Below the pieces are notes generated by a model. That model searched no databases and was not told the origin of the DNA. It saw nothing but the letters and a program-made list of their open reading frames with translations. Below, one piece after another: positions 53,382-61,111 of a DNA stretch of 64,000 nt; within the stretch, counting starts at the first letter, position 1, and each line of letters opens with the position of its first letter. The position numbers were made by a program, and so were the translations under genes. This DNA is from Pseudoalteromonas shioyasakiensis. GTDB lineage: Bacteria > Pseudomonadota > Gammaproteobacteria > Enterobacterales > Alteromonadaceae. The stretch lies in contig NZ_JANIGL010000001.1 of assembly GCF_024518675.1 (NCBI RefSeq), positions 1 to 64,000 of the forward strand, given 5' to 3'.

Positions 53382-54782
53382 ATGAATACCCAAGTAGTTA
53401 CAAATAACACGCAACAAATAAGCAATACAAAATCAGATTACGTAGTGGCTAAATTTGGTGGCACCAGCGTGGCTAATTTTGACGCTATGAGCCGTTGCAG
53501 TGAAATTATTGTAGCTGATAACACCGTACGCGTTGTAGCAGTGAGTGCCAGCGCCGGTGTAACAAACCATCTTGTCGCTTTATGCAATAAAGCGTTACCA
53601 GCTTCAGAGCGTAGCGAACACATAGAGGGCGTGATTGCTATTCAAGAAGCAATATTGAATGAGTTATCACTCGATGCAGATTTAGCCCATGGCTTTGACG
53701 AGACGATTAAAGCTTTTAAATCACTTGCCAGCGAGCCCCTCAAATCAAAGCAACAACATGATGAACTATTAAGTTTTGGTGAGCGTTTATCGTCTTATTT
53801 ATTCACTCAAGTGCTGCGTTTAAATGGCTTAGACGCGGTACGTTTTGATGTACGCCAAGTGTTAAAAACAGATAGCCAGTTTTCAAAAGCAACCCCAGAT
53901 GTTGCAGCAACGGCCAGTGCAGCAAAAGCGCACTTAATCCCATTATTAAAAGAGCATGTTGTGGTTACCCAAGGCTTTATTGGCAGTGATGCACACGGGC
54001 AAACAACCACCCTTGGCCGTGGTGGTTCTGATTACAGTGCGGCGTTATTAGCTGAAGCCATTAACGCAAAAAGCGTACATATTTGGACGGACGTTGTAGG
54101 CATATTCAGCACTGATCCGCGTTTGTGTGTAAAAGCAACGCCTATTGCCCGTTTAAGTTTTGATGAAGCCGCAGAAATGGCAACATTCGGTGCAAAGGTA
54201 TTGCACCCAGCGACTATTTTACCCGCCAGTAGAAGCCATATTAGTGTGTTTGTAGGTTCAAGTCGTGAGCCTGAGCGTGGTGGTACGTGGATCGAACGTG
54301 AAAAATCACAAGTACCTGGTATTCGTGCAGTAACACAACGTAAAAACCAAATTTTGTTGACCTTAAAAAGCCCTGAAATGCTTTTAGCTAGTGGTTTCTT
54401 AGCCCGTGTATTTACTATATTAAGTGAGTTTAATATCTCAGTTGATTTAGTAACAACCTCTGAAATTAGTGTGGCAATTACGCTAGATAATGCGCCGAAT
54501 GCTTCTCGCCCTGAGCTAGATCAAGAGTGTTTAGATAAACTGGCTGAATTTTGTCATGTGTCGGTTGAAAACAACTTAACACTGGTGGCGCTGATAGGTT
54601 CTGAAATTCAGCTGCGCCAACAAGAAGTTAATTTAATGAATGTGCTTAGCGATTTTAATATTCGTTTAATTTGTCATGGTGCAAGTAAGCACAATTTATG
54701 CTTTTTAGTTGAACAAGCTGAATCAGACTTAGTTGTTCAAGCCATTCACAGCCGCTTACTTGAACTAGAAAGCGCCGCTTAA
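53382..54782 (+). CDS. lysC: Lysine-sensitive aspartokinase III
   Basis: This 466-residue enzyme phosphorylates aspartate at the head of lysine, methionine and threonine synthesis. VVAKFGGTSVANFDAMSRC opens the kinase domain, LGRGGSDYSAALLAEAINAKSVHIWTDVVGIFSTDPR is the substrate/ATP block, and two ACT domains follow (about residues 310-460) for lysine inhibition. The length and the absence of a homoserine dehydrogenase domain fit LysC. The start is ATG at 53382 (MNTQVVTNN) behind CAGGAGA; the longer frame from 53304 runs through the riboswitch platform. It is controlled by the riboswitch and by feedback. Its 3' end overlaps the convergent PPTase gene by 18 bases. Confidence 0.97.
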   Translation: MNTQVVTNNTQQISNTKSDYVVAKFGGTSVANFDAMSRCSEIIVADNTVRVVAVSASAGVTNHLVALCNKALPASERSEHIEGVIAIQEAILNELSLDADLAHGFDETIKAFKSLASEPLKSKQQHDELLSFGERLSSYLFTQVLRLNGLDAVRFDVRQVLKTDSQFSKATPDVAATASAAKAHLIPLLKEHVVVTQGFIGSDAHGQTTTLGRGGSDYSAALLAEAINAKSVHIWTDVVGIFSTDPRLCVKATPIARLSFDEAAEMATFGAKVLHPATILPASRSHISVFVGSSREPERGGTWIEREKSQVPGIRAVTQRKNQILLTLKSPEMLLASGFLARVFTILSEFNISVDLVTTSEISVAITLDNAPNASRPELDQECLDKLAEFCHVSVENNLTLVALIGSEIQLRQQEVNLMNVLSDFNIRLICHGASKHNLCFLVEQAESDLVVQAIHSRLLELESAA

Positions 54783-55505
54783 TTGACTTAAATCATCAAT
54801 ATAAAAGCACTGCCAGTCAGTGCTTTTTTTATTGATGATAGTTATATCAAAGCCTTTAAATTCACAACTTTTGGCAGTTAAATTAGCCGTTGTAAGTTCG
54901 TTGAAAACATTGGGGCTGAGTAACTGAGCAATAGGGCGGCTGGTTGCTTTAGCTAAGGCTTCTTTTAAGGTCCAAATTCTAAAAAAGCGCTGGGCAGCAT
55001 ATTTATCAGTTTCGGTTATCAAGTCTACCTCATGCTGATGATAAAAATGCTTTGCTAGTTTTTCAAACGGGCGTTTTAAACTGATTTTTTCTATATCAAA
55101 ACCAAATTCGATCTGCTCAATATTCAGCGCTGCTCCAACAAAACCATTTGAGTGTGATAGACAACTGCTCAGTACCGTATCGCTATTTTGTATATGCAAT
55201 AAAAGTTTACTGCTTTGCTCATCAAATTCAGAGCTGATTTGATTAGCGGGAGTACCTGCAAATTCTGTAAAACAGTGTTTAACTAAAAATTTAAGTAATA
55301 GCCGAGTGGCGAGGTATTCTTGTTTTGCTTTGCTGCTTTTTCTGCGCTCAATAATTGCTAATTCGAAAGGGCTTAATAATGCTGCTAATGAGAACTGTGC
55401 AAGATTAATATGCTCTGCGTTTAATAGCAAAACGCATTGAGTATTGATATCTTCAGCGCTACATGAAGCTACTGTAAGGTGTTGATCGAAATATTGATTA
55501 GCCAT
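54765..55505 (-). CDS. 4'-phosphopantetheinyl transferase, Sfp type
   Basis: This 246-residue enzyme transfers 4'-phosphopantetheine from CoA to carrier proteins. The two signature blocks are present: FGFDIEKI (GxDxE, Mg2+ binding) and RFFRIWTLKEALAKAT (WxxKEA). An earlier AKQEYLATRLLLKFL follows the N-terminal start. Its carrier-protein partner is not in the window: no PKS, NRPS or polyunsaturated fatty acid genes adjoin. It is convergent with lysC and their coding ends overlap by 18 bases. The lysC terminator lies inside this gene's last codons. Confidence 0.9.
   Translation of the reverse strand: MANQYFDQHLTVASCSAEDINTQCVLLLNAEHINLAQFSLAALLSPFELAIIERRKSSKAKQEYLATRLLLKFLVKHCFTEFAGTPANQISSEFDEQSSKLLLHIQNSDTVLSSCLSHSNGFVGAALNIEQIEFGFDIEKISLKRPFEKLAKHFYHQHEVDLITETDKYAAQRFFRIWTLKEALAKATSRPIAQLLSPNVFNELTTANLTAKSCEFKGFDITIINKKSTDWQCFYIDDLSQLSGAF
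54803..54830 (+). terminator. lysC terminator inside the convergent PPTase gene
   Basis: AAAAGCACTG / CAGTGCTTTT with a five-base loop and seven T, 20 bases after the lysC stop. It lies within the coding sequence of the opposite-strand PPTase. Confidence 0.88.
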
Positions 55506-55657
55506 AGCGTCCAGTTATTAGCAGTGAAAAGAAACAAGTTGGGTATAAATTGCGCACTTGATTGTGGTTCAAGCATGCGTAGGTAAATTTATTACTCAGT
55601 CGCTGTGAAATATGGTTTAATTCACATTAATGAAAAATAATAACAGATAGTAGATGT

Positions 55658-56980
55658 ATGGCACAATTGCGTGATGGTTTTCAAAGCCGACTTGGTTTTG
55701 TATTGGCGGCGTCTGGCGCTGCGGTTGGTTTAGGTAATATTTGGGGCTTTCCTACGCAAGCGGCGAATCACGGTGGCGGTGCGTTTTTACTGGTTTATTT
55801 TATCGTGATATTTTTATTGGCCGTGCCTGCATTATACACAGAGCTATTTTTAGGTCATCAAGCCCAAGCGAATCCAGTTAAAGCACTTAAAAACGCATGG
55901 CAAGATCAAGCGCCAAAAGTAGGGGCCGCTGCTGGCTATTTAGGCTTAGCAGGGGCAATAGTAATGCTAAGTTTTTATTCGATTGTTGCCGGGTGGATGA
56001 TAGCCTATGCCCTTGAACCCATTGCTACTTTTCTTGGTTTTACTCAGGTAAGTCAGTTTCTACAAACAGATTCTACAGCGCGTAATTTTGTATTTACGCC
56101 GCTAATGCTCATTCTGACTGCAAGCATCATTTTGCGAGGGGTTAAATCAGGAATTGAAACCTGGTCTCGTCGCTTAATGCCTATGTTGTTGGTTTTATTA
56201 GTTGGTTTAATTTTTTACATTGCCACGCTTGATGGCGCAAGTGAAGGCTTTGCCGCCTACTTGGTTCCTGATTTTAGCCAAGTGTTTGATCCTAATTTAA
56301 TTATAGCGGCTATGGGGCAGGCGTTTTTCTCCCTATCATTGGGTGTGGGCTGTATGATGATTTATGGCTCTTACCTACAGCCTGATGCCAATTTACCTCG
56401 ATTAACGGCCTCAGTAGCACTACTTGATACTGGTGTCGCATTCTTAGCAGGTTTGTTAATCATCCCTGCAATTTATGTGGCTCAGCATAACGGAGTACAA
56501 GTATTTAGTGATGGCAAACTCGTTGGCGAAGCACAGCTTATTTTTGCAATTTTGCCCCAGCTATTTAATACCATGGGTGAAATAGGTTTAGCGGTTGGAT
56601 TATTGTTTTTCGTACTCATGTCGATAGCCTCACTGACCTCGACCATTTCATCAACTGAAATCCCTGTGGCCTTCTTAGTTGAAAATCATCAAGTTGAGCG
56701 TAAATCCGCGACCTTAATGGTTAGTCTAACGGTATTGGCTGCATCGTCATTAATCATCTTTAACTTTGACTGGTTATTTGGTCTAGTGATCATGGTGCTG
56801 ACGCAATATCAGCTACCATTAATGGGGTTGTTTTACTTTATAACAGTAGGCTGGTTGTGGCACCGTGGTAACCAACTACACCAAGCAAGCAGCGGCTTTA
56901 AATTTTGGTTTGCTCAGTATATCCGTTTTGTCTGCCCAATTTTAATGACCGCCGTGTTTGCTAATGTAGCGTTTGGGTAA
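55658..56980 (+). CDS. SNF-family sodium-dependent transporter
   Basis: This 440-residue protein of the neurotransmitter:sodium symporter family has about eleven helices. SRLGFVLAASGAAVGLGNIWGFPTQAANHGGGAFLLVYF is helix 1 with the unwound Na+/substrate site, GQAFFSLSLGVGCMMIYGSY is helix 6, and FFVLMSIASLTSTISSTEIPVAFLV carries the Na2-site helix. Members import amino acids or related solutes with Na+, which suits a marine cell. The substrate is unknown. It stands alone, with ATG at 55658 and its own terminator. Confidence 0.95.
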   Translation: MAQLRDGFQSRLGFVLAASGAAVGLGNIWGFPTQAANHGGGAFLLVYFIVIFLLAVPALYTELFLGHQAQANPVKALKNAWQDQAPKVGAAAGYLGLAGAIVMLSFYSIVAGWMIAYALEPIATFLGFTQVSQFLQTDSTARNFVFTPLMLILTASIILRGVKSGIETWSRRLMPMLLVLLVGLIFYIATLDGASEGFAAYLVPDFSQVFDPNLIIAAMGQAFFSLSLGVGCMMIYGSYLQPDANLPRLTASVALLDTGVAFLAGLLIIPAIYVAQHNGVQVFSDGKLVGEAQLIFAILPQLFNTMGEIGLAVGLLFFVLMSIASLTSTISSTEIPVAFLVENHQVERKSATLMVSLTVLAASSLIIFNFDWLFGLVIMVLTQYQLPLMGLFYFITVGWLWHRGNQLHQASSGFKFWFAQYIRFVCPILMTAVFANVAFG

Positions 56981-57016
56981 ATAGAGTCATTAGTTTTCTT
57001 TCTTGTTCTTATTTAT

Positions 57017-57045
57017 AAAAAGCCCAACGCGAAGTTGGGCTTTGG
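57017..57045. terminator. Bidirectional terminator, SNF transporter and DUF2383 gene
   Basis: AAAAGCCCAAC / GTTGGGCTTT hairpin with a five-base loop between convergent genes. Confidence 0.85.
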
Positions 57046-57059
57046 CTTAACGAATTATA

Positions 57060-57506
57060 TTAGTGCTTTTGTTGCATGCGGCTCATTTCTGTATGGCAGC
57101 TTTGCATTGTCAATAACACTTTAGATAATGCCGCTTCACAGTCATGTGGCTGTGGCTTTTTCATAGCGGCTTTAATTTCTTCCAATGTTTTATCTTCCAC
57201 TTCTTCAAGCTCTTTAACGTAAGTTTGATCGTTGTCTGAACTGAACTTAGTGATTAAAGACGTATATGCACGACGTGCTTCAACAGCAAATGATGAGCCA
57301 TCTTCGCGCTCACCTTTTTCATTGATAGCATAGGGTTGTAGGCTTTCTACACTTACTTTACGGGCATCTATCATACGTTGAAAAAGTGCGCCTACGGCGG
57401 GGTCGTCAACTTTGTCCTGTGCTTTTTCATAAAAGTCGATGCCGCTGTTCATTACTTGGATAATGTCAGTGATATGATTCGCTTCTTGTCCTTGATGGGT
57501 ATTCAT
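57060..57506 (-). CDS. PA2169/DUF2383 four-helix-bundle protein
   Basis: This 148-residue soluble, mostly helical protein matches the PA2169/DUF2383 ferritin-like bundle family: DIIQVMNSGIDFYEKAQDKV, ALFQRMIDARKVSVESLQPY, EARRAYTSLITKF and KELEEVEDKTLEEIKAAM. The family is linked to stress conditions in relatives; its biochemical role is unknown. Glu, His and Asp residues along the helices could bind iron, but a clear di-iron motif is not evident. A 15-base perfect inverted repeat lies directly before the ribosome binding site (GAGGT). Confidence 0.87.
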   Translation of the reverse strand: MNTHQGQEANHITDIIQVMNSGIDFYEKAQDKVDDPAVGALFQRMIDARKVSVESLQPYAINEKGEREDGSSFAVEARRAYTSLITKFSSDNDQTYVKELEEVEDKTLEEIKAAMKKPQPHDCEAALSKVLLTMQSCHTEMSRMQQKH

Positions 57507-57517
57507 AATAATGACCT

Positions 57518-57555
57518 CTTTAAGTTAAATGAATTAAATGTCATTTAACTTAAAG
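57518..57555 (-). promoter_or_regulatory. Perfect 15-bp inverted repeat at the DUF2383 leader
   Basis: CTTTAAGTTAAATGA (57518-57532) pairs exactly with TCATTTAACTTAAAG (57541-57555) around an eight-base loop. It ends at the SD (GAGGT) of the minus-strand DUF2383 gene, which starts at 57506. It would fold in the mRNA as an AT-rich stem next to the ribosome site, or act as an operator in DNA. The rest of the 243-base gap (57507-57749) is AT-rich with no gene. Confidence 0.8.
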
Positions 57556-57749
57556 CAAGGCGCATTCCAGATGGAAAAATTAAATTAACCATTTGATATT
57601 TATTAATTTTTAATTTGTTCGATGTGTGTTTTTAATTTTATCAGCTTACTCTACTCGCAAATTTTACAAACAGTTATGTAATTGTTTTAATTAACCTGAA
57701 CTTTGGTTAAGAGATTCACTATATTTTGATTTATTATCCAAAATTCAGG

Positions 57750-58688
57750 TTATTTAAGCTCATCAGCCACTTCAGCTATTTTTTGTCTGAGCCAAATATG
57801 GCTGGCATCGCGATGAAGTAGCGGGCTCCATATCATGTCTAACTCAAATGGTGGGATGGGAAAAGGCGGCTCTAAAATGGTCAAGCCAGGGTCGTCTAAA
57901 TAAATATTTGCGGCTTTTGATGGCAACGTCGCGACTAAGTTTTGCTCTTTCGCTAAGTGAATAGCGACGTGGTAGTTACGAGTAAAAGTGGCAATATTGC
58001 GATGTTTGCCAAAATGAGCAAGGGCCTCATCAACCCAGCCAAGCTTTTGCACATCTTTTGGATCCATGCCCACGCCAACACCAAAGCCTGTCTTACTTAC
58101 CCATATATGGCGAGCTTTTAAATAGCTATCTAGGCTAAAACTTTCGATTATGGGATTATCGGCTTTAACTAAGCAACAGAAGCTGTCTTTCCAAATGCGT
58201 TTATGGTGAAACGATTGGGGTAGGTTTTCAAAGCGATTGATTGCCATGTCTACTTTACCATTTTCTACATCGTGGAAGGTGACATCACTGGGTGTGAGAA
58301 TATCCAAGGTGGTGTCAGGGGCTTCTTCATGTAATTTACTTAGTAGTCGTGGAGCGAGTGTGCTGGCGGCGTAGTCACTGGCCATGATCCTGAACACACG
58401 TTTACTTTGGCTTGCTTCAAACTCCCTATTAGGCGCCAGCGTTTCTTCTAGGGTCATTAATATTCCACGGATCACTGGCTGTAACTCAATAGCGCGTTCG
58501 GTAGGTACCATGCCATCACTGGTGCGTACTAAAATAGGATCGTTAAATAAGTTGCGTAACCGTTTTAGGCCATTGCTCATTGCAGGCTGAGTGATATTGA
58601 GTTGGTTTGCGGCACGAGTGACATTGCATTCGCGCAGTAGGGTGTCTAAGTAAACCAGTAAATTTAAATCTATCTTACTAATGTTCAT
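57750..58688 (-). CDS. LysR-family regulator (NodD/NahR-like)
   Basis: This 312-residue regulator has an N-terminal HTH (KIDLNLLVYLDTLLRECNVTRAANQLNITQPAMSNGLKRLRNLFNDPILVRTSDGMVPTERA), with the NLLVYLD and RTSDGMVPT features of the NodD/NahR/LinR subgroup. An effector domain ends WLRQKIAEVA. Its ATG lies 15 bases after aceK on the same strand, so it is read with aceK. Its own targets are unknown; nearby candidates are the DUF2383 gene or distant aromatic-compound genes. Confidence 0.93.
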   Translation of the reverse strand: MNISKIDLNLLVYLDTLLRECNVTRAANQLNITQPAMSNGLKRLRNLFNDPILVRTSDGMVPTERAIELQPVIRGILMTLEETLAPNREFEASQSKRVFRIMASDYAASTLAPRLLSKLHEEAPDTTLDILTPSDVTFHDVENGKVDMAINRFENLPQSFHHKRIWKDSFCCLVKADNPIIESFSLDSYLKARHIWVSKTGFGVGVGMDPKDVQKLGWVDEALAHFGKHRNIATFTRNYHVAIHLAKEQNLVATLPSKAANIYLDDPGLTILEPPFPIPPFELDMIWSPLLHRDASHIWLRQKIAEVADELK

Positions 58689-58703
58689 TGTGTGTCCTTG
58701 CGT

Positions 58704-60428
58704 TTACCAGTACTGGATAAAACGTTGTGTGTGAGGATAAGGGTAAATGTGGCTAACGATACCGTTTGTTATATTTTTTTGCGCTTGTTGCCAATAGTTT
58801 ACATCCAAAAGCTCAGGGTGTGCCTGGGTGAAAATAGCTTTATAACGCGGGTTAGGCATAACAAAAGTACAGAGTTGTTCAGGAAATACATCTTGCGGCG
58901 CAACTGAGTAACTTTGTTCATCTGTTAAATAATCATCATAGCTTTTGGCTTTTGGTAGTGCTCTAAAATTCATATCTGTTAGGTATTGCACTTCATCATA
59001 ATCATAGAAAATGATACGTTTATGGTTACTGACACCAAAGTTTTTAAGCAGCATATCACCGGGAAATATATTAACCGCAATCATTTCTTTGAGGGCTTGG
59101 CCATATTCTGTGATTGCCGTTGTCGCCTCTTCCTCAGTGGCTGTTTCTAAAAATAAGTTCAGCGGGGTCATACGTCGCTCAATATATAAGTGCTTTATAA
59201 TGACTAAATCATCTTCAATCACCATTGACTCACCAATGGTGACTTTAAGCTGTACGAGTAACTTATCGTCAAAGCGCGATAAAGGAAATACGACGTTCGA
59301 ATACTCTATGGTATCAGCCATGCGGCCAACACGGTCATGGCTTTTAACGAGTTGATAGCGTTTAAGAACGGTGTCTCTGCCAAATGGTTTGCTTTCGCCA
59401 AATTTATCTTTAATTACTTTAAATACATAACCGAATGAGGGAAGGGTAAACACCATCATCACCATACCTGGCGTTCCTGGGGCTATGATAAAATCATCTT
59501 TAGAGCGTCCTAAGTGGCCAAGAAACTCTCGGTAGAACTCTGTCTTGCCTTGCTTATGAAAACCAATGGCATTATAGAGCTCTGCCAATGTTTTATTTGG
59601 CATTAATTGATTTAAAAAACGTACCAATGCGGAAGGTGCATGCGTTTCAACCATAAAGTAAGCACGAGCAAAGCCAAAAATCACCCGCATTTGAGATGAG
59701 TTGGTCAGTAGGGCATCTAAATAAAGCCCGTCATTATTATGGTGTAAAACAGGAATGATAAAAGGCTGAATACCACTGCTTGAAACTACTCGACCAACAA
59801 TATAGGCTGCTTTGTTGCGATAAAAGGGGGTTTGCAGTATATCAAAGCGCATTTGCCATGCGCTGTGATGGGTATCCGGTGCTTGTTTATAAAACGCCTT
59901 TACCAGCAAGCGAATATCACGCTCTAGATCAACAAAATCAGCCTTAAAGTCAAACTGCTCTATTATTTTACGGATGGTCGGTTTAAGCCCATCAATAACG
60001 GGGAAGTAACTTCTGTACTCCGCTTCAATCGGTAAAGCAGGTGCATCAGCAAGCGATGTTTCGACAAAAATAAAATCATTATTAAAGTAGCGACGATGAA
60101 AAAGCCGACAAAATACCGAGTTATAAAATGTTTCTGCAAGCTCTGCTTGAGGGTGAAATTGCAGAAACTGTTGGTAATGTTGTTTACTGGCGAGCCATAA
60201 TTCTTCATCCAGTTGCTCGCTAAGGGTTAAATGTGCCGTTTTTAAATGTGTGATGGTTTCGTTTACGCGTTCATCATAGTGACTTATTCTAAGCCGGCTT
60301 ATTTCATGTAATTGTGGCCAATTTTGTGAAGCAAAGGCGACAGGTGCCTCGGCGGTAATTTGTTGGAATAATTGATAGTGCTTTTTAAAGCCTTTTAATA
60401 TGAACTCAGCAATTGTGTGTGCGTGCAT
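58704..60428 (-). CDS. aceK: Isocitrate dehydrogenase kinase/phosphatase
   Basis: This 574-residue AceK adds and removes a phosphate on isocitrate dehydrogenase, so carbon can enter the glyoxylate shunt during growth on acetate. The regulatory domain is residues 1-310. The kinase domain follows: IIAPGTPGMVMMVFTLPSFGYVFKVIKDKFG carries the nucleotide loop and the ATP-binding Lys, and KRIIFYDYDEVQYLTDMNFRALP carries the catalytic/metal Asp block. Length matches E. coli AceK. aceBA are not in the window, which is common outside enterics. An inverted repeat lies in its leader. Confidence 0.96.
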   Translation of the reverse strand: MHAHTIAEFILKGFKKHYQLFQQITAEAPVAFASQNWPQLHEISRLRISHYDERVNETITHLKTAHLTLSEQLDEELWLASKQHYQQFLQFHPQAELAETFYNSVFCRLFHRRYFNNDFIFVETSLADAPALPIEAEYRSYFPVIDGLKPTIRKIIEQFDFKADFVDLERDIRLLVKAFYKQAPDTHHSAWQMRFDILQTPFYRNKAAYIVGRVVSSSGIQPFIIPVLHHNNDGLYLDALLTNSSQMRVIFGFARAYFMVETHAPSALVRFLNQLMPNKTLAELYNAIGFHKQGKTEFYREFLGHLGRSKDDFIIAPGTPGMVMMVFTLPSFGYVFKVIKDKFGESKPFGRDTVLKRYQLVKSHDRVGRMADTIEYSNVVFPLSRFDDKLLVQLKVTIGESMVIEDDLVIIKHLYIERRMTPLNLFLETATEEEATTAITEYGQALKEMIAVNIFPGDMLLKNFGVSNHKRIIFYDYDEVQYLTDMNFRALPKAKSYDDYLTDEQSYSVAPQDVFPEQLCTFVMPNPRYKAIFTQAHPELLDVNYWQQAQKNITNGIVSHIYPYPHTQRFIQYW

Positions 60429-60452
60429 GTGAGAGTACTCCTAAAAAACGAC

Positions 60453-60470
60453 ATAGAGTTTTTACTCTAT
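60453..60470 (-). promoter_or_regulatory. Inverted repeat in the aceK leader
   Basis: ATAGAGT-TTTT-ACTCTAT lies 25 bases upstream of the aceK start. It may be an operator or mRNA hairpin; no regulator is identified. Confidence 0.45.
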
Positions 60471-60511
60471 ACTTGTTAAGAGTATGCTAAAAAATAGTAA
60501 AACCCAATAGC

Positions 60512-60997
60512 TTATTCATAACGTTTTAGCTTTTTTTCAAGTTTGGTTAGTTGCTTTTCAACTGTTTTGACATCTCTAGCATAGCGTTTATTAATTGCCT
60601 TGAGCTGTTTTTTTATATCTTTGCTAATTCTTTTTGTTTCGCTGTCACTGAGTATTCGTTTCAAGCGCTGTTGCTGATTAAACTCAGCGCGATCTCTGTC
60701 GCGTGAAAGAATATCTAGTTGGTGATTTTGACTGCGAATTTGTGCATTGAGGTTACGAACGATCTGTTCTTTTTCCAGTGTGTTAAGCGTTTTAACATGG
60801 TTGGCGTTAGGATCTGAAAATGCAACATTGGTTTGTTTTATTTTGTGCTCTGTCGCATTGGAGCCACAAGGGAATTGGCTAAATACAGTACCTCGGTCTG
60901 TTGTACATTTATAGTAATGCGTTTTAGTGGCAAGGACTTGGGCAGAAAATACTGTCACGAGGATGAAAAATAAAAAACTTAAAAGGTATGTTCTCAT
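60512..60997 (-). CDS. Secreted DUF4124-like protein with coiled coil
   Basis: This 161-residue protein has a signal peptide (to about residue 23, VLATKT). A DUF4124-like start follows with HYYKCTTDRGTVFSQFPCG, two Cys that could form a disulphide, then a long charged helical tail (residues ~70-161, NLNAQIRSQNHQLDILSRDRDRAEFNQQQ...) likely to be a coiled coil. Function is unknown. It is probably periplasmic or surface-linked. It stands alone between aceK and the yejM gene, with its own start. Confidence 0.78.
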   Translation of the reverse strand: MRTYLLSFLFFILVTVFSAQVLATKTHYYKCTTDRGTVFSQFPCGSNATEHKIKQTNVAFSDPNANHVKTLNTLEKEQIVRNLNAQIRSQNHQLDILSRDRDRAEFNQQQRLKRILSDSETKRISKDIKKQLKAINKRYARDVKTVEKQLTKLEKKLKRYE

Positions 60998-61111
60998 AAT
61001 GAGCTTCCATGCTTGGATCCCTTATGAAATATAACCCAAATTCGGTAAATCACAAGGTAAGTATTACAAAGCCACGTATAAATTAACAACAGTGGCTTTG
61101 CTAAACGTTGG

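Noticed and set aside
54765..57045. Secondary-metabolite gene cluster around the PPTase
   Set aside because: No PKS, NRPS, tailoring or transport gene of such a cluster adjoins.
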